Assembly: GCF_000741705.1 (NCBI RefSeq)
Contig: NZ_JGZI01000008.1
Coordinates: forward strand, 295,221-359,220
Source: Bifidobacterium psychraerophilum
GTDB taxonomy: Bacteria; Actinomycetota; Actinomycetes; Actinomycetales; Bifidobacteriaceae
Reading direction: 5' to 3'
DNA length: 64,000 bases
The notes beneath the pieces were generated by a model. That model was given only the letters and a program-made list of their open reading frames with translations. It was not told where the DNA came from and searched no databases. This document shows positions 9,734 to 18,647 of this stretch, piece after piece. Each line of letters opens with the position of its first letter. Position 1 is the first letter of the stretch. The translations under genes were made by a program, and so were the position numbers.

Positions 9734-10941
9734 ATCCGGGGCAGTGGAACGATCGCAGTTGGCGAACCCACCACTATCTCTTTGTCCAAGGTCGCCTCGC
9801 CGTTGCCTGCAAGCCTGAAAATACTGAGTTTCCCGCTTGTCTGGTTCGCCACGACAAGGGCATTGCCCACAGCTATGATGTGCCGGGGTCTGCCTCCTCC
9901 GCTGCTGATGCCGTGACCGGGTCGGCCCTCCTGGGAGGGCTCCGGCTCGGACAGCTCCGAACCATCCCAGCGCAAGGATATGATGCGATCCGAACCTCGC
10001 AGACCCACATAGCAGAACCCTTCGCTGCGGTATGTGGCATCCCCGGTACTCGCCGTTGCGTGCAGCACGTCATCGCTGACGAATGCGAGTGAGGCCGCCT
10101 GGTCGTCCGCATCCGCCCCCAGGTCGACGCGTTGGATGATACGCAGCCCGGAGGGGTCTGCGTTGTCAGACGCAAGGATATCCACGGTCGAACTCCATTC
10201 GCCGACGACGGCGACCCTCCATCCGGCATCGTCCGGCGTCGATGAGGGCAGCAGGTGCAGATCCCTCGGGCCGGTGCCGGGAGGGCATATCAGCGATGCC
10301 ACGCGCTCAAGTCGGCCATCCGACCAGCGATGCACATGGATCCTGTCGGCTCCCAAATCCGTGGTGATGATGCGCCCATCGGGAAGGGGCAGCACCCAGT
10401 GGGCATGCGGGCCGGCCTGAGCCGGTAGCGGCCCATGTCCTTCGCTGCGCAGCACCTGTGCCGAAGCCCCTATATGTCCGCTCGCATCCAAAGGGTGCAC
10501 GCAGACATTGCCGTCGTCATAGCAGGCGACGATCAGATGGGAGCGTCCTTCCGTGTCCTGTGCGATGGCCAGATGGGTGGGTGTGTGGCCGTCGACGTGC
10601 ACGCGTGAGAGCGGCTCGAGTGTCACGCCGTCCTCGTCCCTGTTCACTCTGAGTGAAACGATCTCATTGCTGAATTCGAGGGGGGCGAATACCACTGAAT
10701 TCTCGAACAGCAACCAAGTCGGTGATGGCAGTTTCGCGAGGAGTCCCCGATGCTCCACCGAGATGTCTGATCCCGTGCCGCCGGCATCGTGACCTTCAAC
10801 TGCGTCCCCGCCCGTATGGGCGTCGTTCCTGCCTTCGTCACCCTTGTCGGGGAAAACGGCCTGAACCCAGTCGATGCCAAGGCAATCGCCGCCCCCTTGC
10901 TCGCCGAATCCACCGATCAGCATATCCACTGTTGTCTGCAT
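9730..10941 (-). CDS. Lactonase family protein, 6-phosphogluconolactonase-like beta-propeller
   Basis: A 403-residue seven-bladed propeller of the YbhE/Pgl lactonase family. Signature segments are visible: IGGFG at the start, GPHAHWVLPLPDGRIITTDLGADRIHVH mid-protein, and GRPRHIIAVGNALVVANQTSGKLSIF before the end. Family members hydrolyse 6-phosphogluconolactone or related sugar lactones in the cytoplasm. The start at 10941 has AAAGGGGTG upstream. A roughly 45-residue low-complexity stretch after the first blade strand (acidic/Gly-rich) is unusual. The gene overlaps csoR by four bases tail to tail. Bifidobacteria lack a standard oxidative pentose pathway, so the substrate may be a different lactone; that is inference. 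Confidence 0.85.
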   Translation of the reverse strand: MQTTVDMLIGGFGEQGGGDCLGIDWVQAVFPDKGDEGRNDAHTGGDAVEGHDAGGTGSDISVEHRGLLAKLPSPTWLLFENSVVFAPLEFSNEIVSLRVNRDEDGVTLEPLSRVHVDGHTPTHLAIAQDTEGRSHLIVACYDDGNVCVHPLDASGHIGASAQVLRSEGHGPLPAQAGPHAHWVLPLPDGRIITTDLGADRIHVHRWSDGRLERVASLICPPGTGPRDLHLLPSSTPDDAGWRVAVVGEWSSTVDILASDNADPSGLRIIQRVDLGADADDQAASLAFVSDDVLHATASTGDATYRSEGFCYVGLRGSDRIISLRWDGSELSEPEPSQEGRPGHGISSGGGRPRHIIAVGNALVVANQTSGKLSIFRLAGNGEATLDKEIVVGSPTAIVPLPRI

Positions 10942-11479
10942 CTGTTGGCACCCCTTTGCGCGGCCGATTCTCGTCATTGCTCCGATGTCTTTGCCTTCTT
11001 GCTCAGGTGCATTCTATTACCTGCATACGAACAAAGTCGGTGCCGTCGGGAAGGTGGATTCTCGGTGCCGGAAGGCATGGGAATTCCTCCGCCGGTAGCG
11101 GGTTTCCAAGGGGCGCAGCACGCGTGAACATGGCCGATGGAGGCTTCCTGAGCTAGAATGGATTGGCTTTGTGGCGCGACGTTCGGTACGGGATACCGTT
11201 CGAGGGAGAGTCCCGCGTCACCTCTTTAAGGGTTGGCCGCCTCGTTGCGCCTCTTCAGGATGGGAGTCCTGAACGACTGGTGTCGCTTCGATGCACGGCC
11301 GCCTGTGGTGCCGACCGCACAATGGGAAATACCGGATATGGGCGAAGCGTGTGCTTCACGCCCACGGTATTGGCCGGCGGTGCACCGGAACAGCGCATGG
11401 GCGCATGCTTGGCCGTGAGCAGCCTGACAGGTCATGTCGAGCTGACACGTTGGGGCATGACGAAGCTGAAAAGGAAACA
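10942..11479 (+). promoter_or_regulatory. Promoter and long structured leader of the MHS transporter gene
   Basis: No convincing gene in this 538-base stretch. A -10-like TAGAAT lies at 11154-11159, which would give an mRNA leader of about 310 bases. The leader contains several hairpins: CGGTA/TACCG at 11184-11198, TTCAGGA/TCCTGAA at 11254-11273, GGGCG/CGCCC around 11340-11363, and GTCATG/CATGAC at 11431-11461 just before the ribosome-binding site AAAAGGAA. GGGAGAGTCCC at 11203-11213 recalls part of a glycine riboswitch, but the second conserved core is missing. Unidentified. Confidence 0.4.
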
Positions 11480-13126
11480 ATGCATTCTCAAATGATGTCT
11501 GAACATAGCGAAGACGCCTCATCGAAGCAGCAGGGCGAATCGGGGAGGGCGTTGGGGAAACGTCCGCGTGGCAACAAGAAAAGGCGGCTGATGTGGCTGC
11601 GGAGGCTACGCAAGGAGGACGTCGTCGTCGTTGAGCAGGAATCGGTCCGTCAGGCGGTGCTCGGCACGGCGGTCGGTAACTTCATGGAATGGTTTGATTT
11701 CGGCATCTACGGATATCTGACCATAGTCATGACCACTGTCTTCACCAAAGGTATGCCTCAATCGGTGGGTGTGCTGGTGATGCTGCTCGGCTTTGCCGTC
11801 AGCTTCCTGGCGCGCCCTCTGGGTGGTTTCATACTCGGTCCGCTGGGCGATCGTGTGGGACGGCAGAAGGTCCTGTTCCTGACGATGACCGTTATGGCGG
11901 TTTCCACGGCCTTGATCGGAGTGCTGCCGACGGTCGCGCAGATTGGCCTGTGGGCACCGATTCCGCTGTATCTGCTGAAGATGGTGCAGGGATTCTCGAC
12001 CGGCGGCGAATACGCGGGGGCCGCGACCTATGTTTCCGAGTTCTCCCCTGACAAACGACGTGGCTATTACAGCGCATGGTTGGATATGGGTTCATATCTG
12101 GGCTTCGCGACCGGAGCCGGCGTCGTCGCAATCTGCAGCGTGCTCACGCAGCAGGCCTGGGGCCCCGACGCGATGGCCAACGGGGGATGGCGCATACCAT
12201 ATTTCATGGCGGTGCCGCTGGGCATCGTGGCGATCTATTTCCGTACGCGGATACCGGAAACACCTCATTTTGAGGATGAGGATGCCGACAGTGATGTGCA
12301 GACGAAGAAAGCCAGGCGGCGCGGTCACTGGAAATTCGCGGTCGTCGATCCGGAGGGCCGGGACTCGCGACTCTTCGGTCACCACAGCCTGTTGACCCTT
12401 ATCCATAACTTCCGGCGCGAGATCATTCTCGGCATCATGCTGGTCGCGGCAACCAATACGCTGTCCTATGTGCTGACCAGCTATATGCCGACCTATCTTG
12501 AAAAGGAAATCGGCGCCAGTCAGGTGACGGCGGCCGCATCAACCATTCCCGTGCTGATTCTTGTCGCTGTGCTGTTGCCCTTCATCGGCAGGCTGTCGGA
12601 TCGGATCGGACGCCGACCGGTGTATGCGATCGCGGTGGTATCGACCATCATCCTGGTGCTTCCGGCTTTCTGGCTGCTTCATATGGGTGAATCATGGACC
12701 CTGCATCTTGCCCTGGTGATGCTTGCCGTTCCCGCGGCCTTCTACATCGCGGTGAGCGTTGCGGCGATTCCCGCGCTGTTCCCGACGGCCTCGCGTTTCA
12801 GCGGCATGGCTGTGACCTACAACATCGGCGTCTCCTTATTCGGTGGGACGACGCCGCTCATCGTGCAGGCTCTGCTGGAGCTCACCGGCAACCGTTATGT
12901 GCCGGCCTTCTACGTCATGCTCTTCTCGGCCTTGGGCGGCATCGCCGTACTGCTGATTCCCGAGTCTGCGGGCAAGCACCTGATCGGTTCGATGCCCGCC
13001 GTGGCGACGCACGCCGAAGCCTCGAAGCTAGTGGCCACACAGGACGAGAATCCTGATATCGATCTGCACACGATGCCGGTCCAGGCGGTCACGGCGGAGT
13101 GGAAAGGCACGCTTCCCAAGGAGTAG
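11480..13126 (+). CDS. MFS transporter of the metabolite:H+ symporter (ProP-like) family
   Basis: A 548-residue, 12-helix transporter. A basic cytoplasmic N-terminus of about 55 residues precedes AVLGTAVGNFMEWFDFGIYGYL, the hallmark of the MHS family (ProP, ShiA, KgtP, CitA). The RPLGGFILGPLGDRVGRQKVL motif follows between helices 2 and 3, and GGEYAGAATYVSEF in helix 4-5. An extended, charged central loop carries KKARRRGHWKF. Substrates of the family are osmolytes and organic acids; this one cannot be assigned. AAAAGGAA precedes the ATG. A leader of about 310 bases suggests RNA-level control. Confidence 0.92.
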   Translation: MHSQMMSEHSEDASSKQQGESGRALGKRPRGNKKRRLMWLRRLRKEDVVVVEQESVRQAVLGTAVGNFMEWFDFGIYGYLTIVMTTVFTKGMPQSVGVLVMLLGFAVSFLARPLGGFILGPLGDRVGRQKVLFLTMTVMAVSTALIGVLPTVAQIGLWAPIPLYLLKMVQGFSTGGEYAGAATYVSEFSPDKRRGYYSAWLDMGSYLGFATGAGVVAICSVLTQQAWGPDAMANGGWRIPYFMAVPLGIVAIYFRTRIPETPHFEDEDADSDVQTKKARRRGHWKFAVVDPEGRDSRLFGHHSLLTLIHNFRREIILGIMLVAATNTLSYVLTSYMPTYLEKEIGASQVTAAASTIPVLILVAVLLPFIGRLSDRIGRRPVYAIAVVSTIILVLPAFWLLHMGESWTLHLALVMLAVPAAFYIAVSVAAIPALFPTASRFSGMAVTYNIGVSLFGGTTPLIVQALLELTGNRYVPAFYVMLFSALGGIAVLLIPESAGKHLIGSMPAVATHAEASKLVATQDENPDIDLHTMPVQAVTAEWKGTLPKE

Positions 13127-13187
13127 CCAGGTGGATCCGCCGGTCCGGTGCGATCGTTTGACCTAGTGCCGAACGGTGATCTTCGTA

Positions 13188-14330
13188 TCATGGACGCGGC
13201 ATGTCGAAACATGTTTTGGGGATGCAGGCATGAACGCCTTTGACGATGTCCACGGCCTCAGAGATGTTGAAATCAACGCATGCACTGGCCAGGGCATAGG
13301 CATGGGTGTCGTCCATCCCATGCATATGCGTCAGTGCGAGGACCGCCTCCGACACGCAATTGCGCAGGGCCTCGTCCAGTGTGAGGGCCCTTCCCGTCGT
13401 CACCAGGTACTCGGGTGTTTCGACCAGAGGTCCGCGCAATGCCCCATAGCGCTCGACGAAGTTGCGTCTCGGTATGACGGTCAGCCTCAAATCAGCACGC
13501 AGCGACGCCTCAAGTGCCGTAAGGGAAACCTCGCCGTTTCCCTGTGCGAAGTGTGGGTCCCCTGTATAGAAGCCGGCGCCGTCGACCTGTATGGGCAGAT
13601 ACAGGCTGCTGCCCTCCACCAGGAGGTTGATGTCGATATTGCCGCCGAAGTCCCCGGGCGGAACGGTGTTGAGATGTTCGTCCGTCGCGGGTGTGACCCC
13701 CATGATTCCCAGGAAAGGATGCAAGGGGAAGCTCAGGCTGCCGCCTTCCTCGGGAGGTGAGGAGAGACGGTACTTTCCCCGATCGCCGTTTCGCTCGCGA
13801 TAACGAGCGATCGCGTCCGGACCGGCTTTGTCGATGACGCCCCACATCCTCCCCTCATGGAGGATCTGTTTGGCGAAGATGCTGATCGTGCCGTGCTCGC
13901 GTGGGAAGGTGTCGGTAAGCACACCTTTGCCGTGACGGTTCGAGATGATGCCATACGGCACCCTTGGAAGAAGTCTGAGCACATCGATTTTCAGATAGTC
14001 GCCGGCGCGCGCCCCGGCCACATCTATTCTCCGGTTCACGATGTGCGGGCCGACCCCTTTGGGGTGGGTGAGTTGTGAGACCAGGTCCACGGCGTCGTCG
14101 AGGACCTGCTCAGGCGGCACTCCCTGTGCCCCGAAAAACGCTATCGGATCACCGCCCTGGTCTTCGAGCACTCCTTCATGGCTGAGTGTGTCGATGCTGA
14201 TGGTCGAAGCTGAATCCACGACGGCCAGCGGTGGATCGTTCTGACTCGGCAGCACACCCCAGAACACGGATTCGGGATCGGACTGGATATGGATGACGGA
14301 TGGTGGGCTCTGCAATGCGTTTGCATGCAT
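13188..14330 (-). CDS. Acetamidase/formamidase family protein
   Basis: A 380-residue member of the FmdA/AmdA family, which hydrolyses formamide, acetamide or related short amides to ammonia and the acid. Family segments include the PPLAVVDSASTISIDTL N-terminal strand pair, HPFLGIMGVTPA, PPGDFGGNIDINLL, and a GDPHFAQGNGE motif that contributes metal-coordinating His. GAAAGAAGA precedes the ATG. It is the last gene of a co-directional set (binding protein, permease, ATPase, FadR-type regulator, amidase) with short gaps, so the operon may import and degrade a nitrogenous substrate. Convergent with the MHS transporter gene. Confidence 0.9.
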   Translation of the reverse strand: MHANALQSPPSVIHIQSDPESVFWGVLPSQNDPPLAVVDSASTISIDTLSHEGVLEDQGGDPIAFFGAQGVPPEQVLDDAVDLVSQLTHPKGVGPHIVNRRIDVAGARAGDYLKIDVLRLLPRVPYGIISNRHGKGVLTDTFPREHGTISIFAKQILHEGRMWGVIDKAGPDAIARYRERNGDRGKYRLSSPPEEGGSLSFPLHPFLGIMGVTPATDEHLNTVPPGDFGGNIDINLLVEGSSLYLPIQVDGAGFYTGDPHFAQGNGEVSLTALEASLRADLRLTVIPRRNFVERYGALRGPLVETPEYLVTTGRALTLDEALRNCVSEAVLALTHMHGMDDTHAYALASACVDFNISEAVDIVKGVHACIPKTCFDMPRP

Positions 14331-14412
14331 GATGATGTCTTCTTTCTATGACCAGAGGCTTTCGCAGGAGCATGGTCGGTCGAATCATCGAGGAAGGCGC
14401 CCGGGAGGTGGA

Positions 14413-15135
14413 TCAGATGCCGTGCTCGGCGGGGAACTCACTGACCAGGGCGATCTGCCGGAGGTGATCCTCCATCGCCCGCTGGGCGCCTTGGACATCC
14501 CTGGCCTGGAGCATGTCGAATATGTGCCGATGCCCCTCAAGTGAGGTCTCGCGCCTGGCCACGGTCGCGTGTGACGACAGCCGCACCTCTTTGGTGGCGT
14601 CATTCGCGAATGCGAGCAGGGCCGCGATCAACGCGTTGCCTGTGCTTCTGGCAATGGCCAGATGGAAGGACATGTCGATGCTCAGCGACTCCTTCGCCTG
14701 CATGTGGGTGCTTGATTTCTCGATGATGTTGCTCATGGTGATCAGGTCCGCGCCGGTGGCCCTCTGCGCGGCAAGAGCCGCGATCCCCGGCTCGATAAGA
14801 GCTCGCAGCTCGGCGACGTTGTCCAGTTCGTGTTGTGATGTACTCAGTGCCGCGCTCATCATCAGCACGGTTCCTTCCGGGCCGAGAACCGTGGTTCCGG
14901 CACCCCACTTCGTTTTCACCAGACGTCGCTGCTCAAGCAGATCGAGTGCGCCGCGAACCGTGTTGCGTGAGACACCGAACTCGGCCGCGAGATCGCGTTC
15001 CGCCGGCAGATGCTCTCCCGCCCTGTATGCGTTGGAAAGTATCTGCTTTTCGAGCAGCGCTGCAATCTCTGAGGTCTTCCCACGTCCCGATTGTAGGAAC
15101 ACTGTCTTCTGGCGGTTTGCGCTTGAGCCAGTCAC
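14413..15135 (-). CDS. FadR-subfamily GntR transcriptional regulator
   Basis: A 240-residue repressor. The N-terminal winged helix (about residues 20-85) has PAERDLAAEFGVSRNTVRGALDLLEQRRLV. The C-terminal FCD ligand domain has ELRALIEPGIAALAA, the metal-binding D...FHLAIARSTGN and a final GHRHIFDML...MEDHLRQI helix with the FCD histidines. The start is a GTG with GGGAGG upstream. It lies between the ABC transporter and amidase genes on the same strand, 52 bases after the ATPase gene, and probably senses a substrate or product of that pathway. The palindrome at 17791-17806 is a candidate operator. Confidence 0.92.
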   Translation of the reverse strand: MTGSSANRQKTVFLQSGRGKTSEIAALLEKQILSNAYRAGEHLPAERDLAAEFGVSRNTVRGALDLLEQRRLVKTKWGAGTTVLGPEGTVLMMSAALSTSQHELDNVAELRALIEPGIAALAAQRATGADLITMSNIIEKSSTHMQAKESLSIDMSFHLAIARSTGNALIAALLAFANDATKEVRLSSHATVARRETSLEGHRHIFDMLQARDVQGAQRAMEDHLRQIALVSEFPAEHGI

Positions 15136-15187
15136 GATTGGACCTCCCGTTGTTCAATTCCTCCATGATAGGGAGATAGCCTGATTT

Positions 15188-15994
15188 TTACAGTACTTTT
15201 GTCAGAAACTCCTTTGTCCTTGTCTCTTGAGGACGATCGAGCACATCCTCGGTCGGGCCTTGCTCGATGATCCGGCCATCGGCCATGACGACGATGCGGT
15301 CGGCCACTTTTCTCGCGAATTCGATTTCATGGGTGACGATCATCATGGTGGTGTCACCTTTGCCTGCGAGCTTCTGCATGACTGTGAGCACCTCCTTGGT
15401 CATCTCCGGATCGAGTGCGCTTGTCGGCTCATCGAACAGCATCAGTGCCGGGTGCATCGCGAGCGCGCGGGCGATTGCGACGCGCTGCTGCTGTCCGCCG
15501 GACAAACCGTTGGGATGCGCGTCCTTCCTGTCGGATAGGCCGACCAGCGCAAGCAGCTCGCCGGCTTCCCGCACCGCCTGTTCCTTGGGTACCTTGAGAA
15601 TGCGCACGGGGGTGTGCCACACATTCTCCAGCGCCGTCATATGCGGGAAGAGATTGAAATGCTGGAACACGAAGCCGATATTCCTTCTCTGCTCCGCCAG
15701 GTGTTTGCCTGAATCCGGTGTGTAGGCCCCTGATTTCGTCTTCTTGTAGCCCATCAGATGCCCGTCGACGAAGATCTCTCCGGAATCATAGGAATTGAGC
15801 AGGTTGATCGTTCGCAGGAAGGAGGTCTTTCCGGCTCCTGACGGCCCGAGCAGCACCACCACCTCGCCTTTGTGCACATCCAGGGAGACCTCATGCAGTA
15901 TCTGATTTCCCTGGAATGAGAGGCTGACGTCCTTCGCGCTGACGACAGTGTCCGAATCCGGTACCTCAATGTGTGTTCTCAATGGATGCTCCAT
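15188..15994 (-). CDS. Amino acid ABC transporter ATP-binding protein
   Basis: A 268-residue ATPase of the GlnQ/HisP type that drives uptake of polar amino acids. Walker A GPSGAGKT is at residues 50-57, the Q-loop in FVFQHFNLFPHMTALENV, signature LSGGQQQRVAIARAL, Walker B LMLFDEPTSALDPEM and the switch His in VTHE. The protein acts on the inner face of the membrane with the permease encoded just upstream; the two genes overlap by 29 bases, which implies translational coupling. An insertion around GYKKTKSGAYTPDSG lengthens the region before the Q-loop, as in several GlnQ relatives. Confidence 0.95.
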   Translation of the reverse strand: MEHPLRTHIEVPDSDTVVSAKDVSLSFQGNQILHEVSLDVHKGEVVVLLGPSGAGKTSFLRTINLLNSYDSGEIFVDGHLMGYKKTKSGAYTPDSGKHLAEQRRNIGFVFQHFNLFPHMTALENVWHTPVRILKVPKEQAVREAGELLALVGLSDRKDAHPNGLSGGQQQRVAIARALAMHPALMLFDEPTSALDPEMTKEVLTVMQKLAGKGDTTMMIVTHEIEFARKVADRIVVMADGRIIEQGPTEDVLDRPQETRTKEFLTKVL

Positions 15995-16787
15995 TCTTGC
16001 CGGCCGCGGCCGATGGCTTGATGTTGCGCATCAATGCGATGTACTGGGCCTGAATTCTTGAGGACAATGATGGGGTGGGAATCCCCAGCCTTCTGTTGAA
16101 CAATGCTTCGAGCTGGTTCTGTGCGAACGTCCAGATCGTGGTGAGCAACAGATAGTAGATGCCGGTGACGATGAATATCTCGAAGGTTCTGAAAGTCGCC
16201 GAGCTGATGGACTGCGTGATGAGGAAGATCTCGCTGACGCCGATGATGCTGAGCAGGGAGGTGTTCTTCATCAGCTGGTTGAACTGGTTCCCCAGGGGTG
16301 GAATCATCGAACGCACCGCCTGTGGCAGAATGATCCAACGCATGGCCGAGGTCTTGGTCATCCCCATGGCGAGTGACGCTTCCATCTGCCCGTCGGGCAG
16401 CGCGGAAACCGATGATCTGATGATCTCTGAGATGTATGCGGCCTGATTCAGCGTCAGACCCACGAGGGCCGCTTGGATCGAGCCTGCGATGGTGACATGC
16501 AGCACGGTGGCATCCTGGAATTTATATATGCCGGCTGCCGCAAGACCAAGGTAGATGATCACGAGGATGACCAGAATCGGAATGCCTCGCATGACCCATA
16601 CATAGACCGCCGAGATGCAACGGAGTATGGCGTTTCGGGAAAGCCTCATCAGCGCGAGTACCAGACCCAGCACCAGACCGAGAAACATCGAGACCAGGGA
16701 GATCACCACGGTCAAGAGCAATCCGTTCAGATAGGCGGTGCTTGGGTGAAAGAGGCTGTCCCAGAAAAATGCCCAGTCGAAATTCAT
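15966..16787 (-). CDS. Amino acid ABC transporter permease
   Basis: A 273-residue His/Glu/Gln/Arg/opine-family permease with about five membrane helices. The EAA-type coupling motif is SLAMGMTKTSAMRWIILPQAVRSMIPPLGNQFNQLMKNTSL, placed between the last helices, and contacts the ATPase. The N-terminal segment FDWAFFWDSLFHPSTAYLNG is typical of one-subunit homodimeric permeases. Downstream of the binding-protein gene and overlapping the ATPase gene, so these three form a complete importer. Substrate specificity is not set by this protein. Confidence 0.95.
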   Translation of the reverse strand: MNFDWAFFWDSLFHPSTAYLNGLLLTVVISLVSMFLGLVLGLVLALMRLSRNAILRCISAVYVWVMRGIPILVILVIIYLGLAAAGIYKFQDATVLHVTIAGSIQAALVGLTLNQAAYISEIIRSSVSALPDGQMEASLAMGMTKTSAMRWIILPQAVRSMIPPLGNQFNQLMKNTSLLSIIGVSEIFLITQSISSATFRTFEIFIVTGIYYLLLTTIWTFAQNQLEALFNRRLGIPTPSLSSRIQAQYIALMRNIKPSAAAGKNGASIENTH

Positions 16788-16821
16788 GGACGTCCTTTCC
16801 TTGTCGCTGTGGAACGATTCA

Positions 16822-17721
16822 TCAGAATTTGTACGCCAGTGAGGTCATGGACCAGCGCTTCAGGATCTGGCTGTAGGCCCCGTCCTTGTTCATGGCCGTG
16901 AATGATTTGCTCAGTGCTGCGGAAAGCTCATCATTGCCCTTCTTGACAGCGGCCCCGACCTCGATTTCGCCGAAGGGCTTGCCGACCATTTCGAAGGAAT
17001 TCGCCTGCTTCTTCTGGTAATAGAGCACCACAGGCGTTTCGCCCGCATAGGCATCCACCTGTCCGCTGACCAGCTGCTGTACGGCGGCAGTGGTCTGGTC
17101 GGTTTGCACGACGGTGAGTTTTGCCTTGCCGTCCGCCTCGCATTGTTTGGCCTGTTCCTGTGCGAGCAGAGTCGCCGTCTTGCCTACGGCTGCGCTGACT
17201 TTCAGTCCGCAGAGGCTGTCGTCCATGCCGGTGATCTTCTTCGGATTGCCTTTCGGAGCGGCGACCGCCGAGCCTGACATCAGATACGGCGTGAAATCGA
17301 CGACCTTGGCACGTTCGGGTTTGATGTAGAGCGACGACATGATGACATCGCATTTGCCGGCCTGCACCGCGGGCACGATGGAGGCAAAGGCCACATCGAC
17401 GAATTTCGCATCAAGACCAAGATCCTTGGCTATCCATTCGGCCATCTCCACTTCGGCTCCAACGGGCTTGTTCTCCGAATCTGTGAAGTATGTGGGAGGG
17501 TTGCCTGTGCTGAGCGCCGTGCAGATGGTGAGCTGACCGCTTGTTTCAATGGTCGGTGTGGTGAGCGCTGCCGCCGATGCTTTTTTCTTGACGACGGCCG
17601 GTGCCGAGGTGCTTGCCTCGCCGGCGGACGAAGAAGTCCCGGAAGTGCCGCATGCAGTGAGGGCCGAAGCGGAAATCAGAACGGCGAGTGCCGCCGTGAG
17701 CAAACGTGAACCTTTTGTCAT
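16822..17721 (-). CDS. Extracellular solute-binding lipoprotein of the amino acid ABC transporter (family 3)
   Basis: A 299-residue lipoprotein. The signal peptide ends in the lipobox LTAC, with lipidated Cys24, followed by a Ser/Ala linker. The SBP_bac_3 fold runs from GQLTICTALS, through PVGAEVEMAEWIAKDLGL and DVIMSSLYIKPERAKVVDFT, to the C-terminal lobe. These are the signatures of polar amino acid binding proteins. The ATG at 17721 has GAGAGGAAA upstream and gives a proper signal peptide; an in-frame ATG at 17805 would not. First gene of the transporter-regulator-amidase unit. Confidence 0.94.
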   Translation of the reverse strand: MTKGSRLLTAALAVLISASALTACGTSGTSSSAGEASTSAPAVVKKKASAAALTTPTIETSGQLTICTALSTGNPPTYFTDSENKPVGAEVEMAEWIAKDLGLDAKFVDVAFASIVPAVQAGKCDVIMSSLYIKPERAKVVDFTPYLMSGSAVAAPKGNPKKITGMDDSLCGLKVSAAVGKTATLLAQEQAKQCEADGKAKLTVVQTDQTTAAVQQLVSGQVDAYAGETPVVLYYQKKQANSFEMVGKPFGEIEVGAAVKKGNDELSAALSKSFTAMNKDGAYSQILKRWSMTSLAYKF

Positions 17722-17790
17722 TGCATTTCCTCTCTCTGGTTCATTTATTGAGCCAATTTGAAAATAGAATAGCTGTATTTCCAACGTGTT

Positions 17791-17826
17791 TATGAAATGT
17801 TTCATACCAATATTCTTCTAATTGGT
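17791..17826. promoter_or_regulatory. Inverted repeats upstream of the ABC operon
   Basis: TATGAAATGTTTCATA at 17791-17806 has perfect 7-base arms around TG. It is followed by ACCAAT-9-ATTGGT at 17806-17826. Both lie in the promoter region shared by the binding-protein gene (minus) and the DUF1275 gene (plus). They are candidate operators for the FadR-type regulator of the operon, although neither matches the classical FadR consensus. Confidence 0.45.
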
Positions 17827-17888
17827 TTAATGTTCCTTATGGCGAGATCCTTCGCCCCCATATGAGCACTACCTGAAAGAGATGGCGC

Positions 17889-18578
17889 ATGCCCAAGAGA
17901 GACAAGATTCCAGCCCTTCATGCACAGTGGGAAACCGTCATGATGATTGTCGCGACATTCGCGACGGGCATTATCGATGCCGTTGGCTATCTGGGATTCG
18001 ACAAGATATTCACGGCCAATATGACGGGAAACGTCATCGTGCTCGGCATGGGTCTGGCGGGTAATGACGAGCTGCCGGTGATGGGACCTCTTATCGCGCT
18101 CGCGGCCTTCTTCATCGGCGCGCTGCTCTGCGGGAGGCTGCTGCGAAACGCCGAAGGTGGATGGTCGAGGCCCGTTCGTCGTTTCTTCCTGGTGGAGGCC
18201 ATCATCCTGCTGTGCGCCGGGCTCATATTGCTGCGTGTCCGTTTGGAGCCGGACTCCAGCGTGCTGTATATCTTCACCTTCATCGTGGCCTGTGTGCTCG
18301 GAGGACAGGCGAGCGCCGCCCGAAAGGTAGGGGTCAAGGATGTCACCACGGTGGTCGTCACGTCGACGATCACCGGCCTGGCTTCGGATTCCAGGATGGC
18401 GGGTGGTGCGGGGCAGCGGTCGGCGAGGAAAATCGCCGCAGTCGCATCCATCATCGCCGGGGCCACCGTAGGAGGACTGCTGCATCGCATCGTAGGGGAC
18501 GGTTGGGGGGTGATCGCGACGGCACTCGTTCTGTTCGCGATGCTCGCTGCTGATGCGGTGATGACTGCGCGGGGATAG
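17889..18578 (+). CDS. DUF1275 (YoaK-like) membrane protein
   Basis: A 229-residue protein with about six membrane helices. The DUF1275 signature is TFATGIIDAVGYLGFDKIFTANMTGNVIVLG near the N-terminus, followed by GGQASAARKVGVKDVTTVVVTSTIT. Members resemble small permeases, but no substrate is established. A weak GAAAGAGA lies before the ATG. Divergent from the ABC operon and followed by a two-component system 70 bases downstream on the same strand; a functional link to either is not shown. Confidence 0.88.
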   Translation: MPKRDKIPALHAQWETVMMIVATFATGIIDAVGYLGFDKIFTANMTGNVIVLGMGLAGNDELPVMGPLIALAAFFIGALLCGRLLRNAEGGWSRPVRRFFLVEAIILLCAGLILLRVRLEPDSSVLYIFTFIVACVLGGQASAARKVGVKDVTTVVVTSTITGLASDSRMAGGAGQRSARKIAAVASIIAGATVGGLLHRIVGDGWGVIATALVLFAMLAADAVMTARG

Positions 18579-18647
18579 CCGGCCGCTATGACGCTTCCGG
18601 GTGCGGGGGCTTGCGTCCGATCTGGGGTCACGCGGTACAGTGACGTC

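Noticed and set aside
11200..11275. Glycine riboswitch before the MHS transporter
   Set aside because: GGGAGAGTCCC fits the first conserved part, but the GCCGAAGG-type core and the CTCTCAGG closing element are absent. A T-box was also considered and lacks the conserved bulge.
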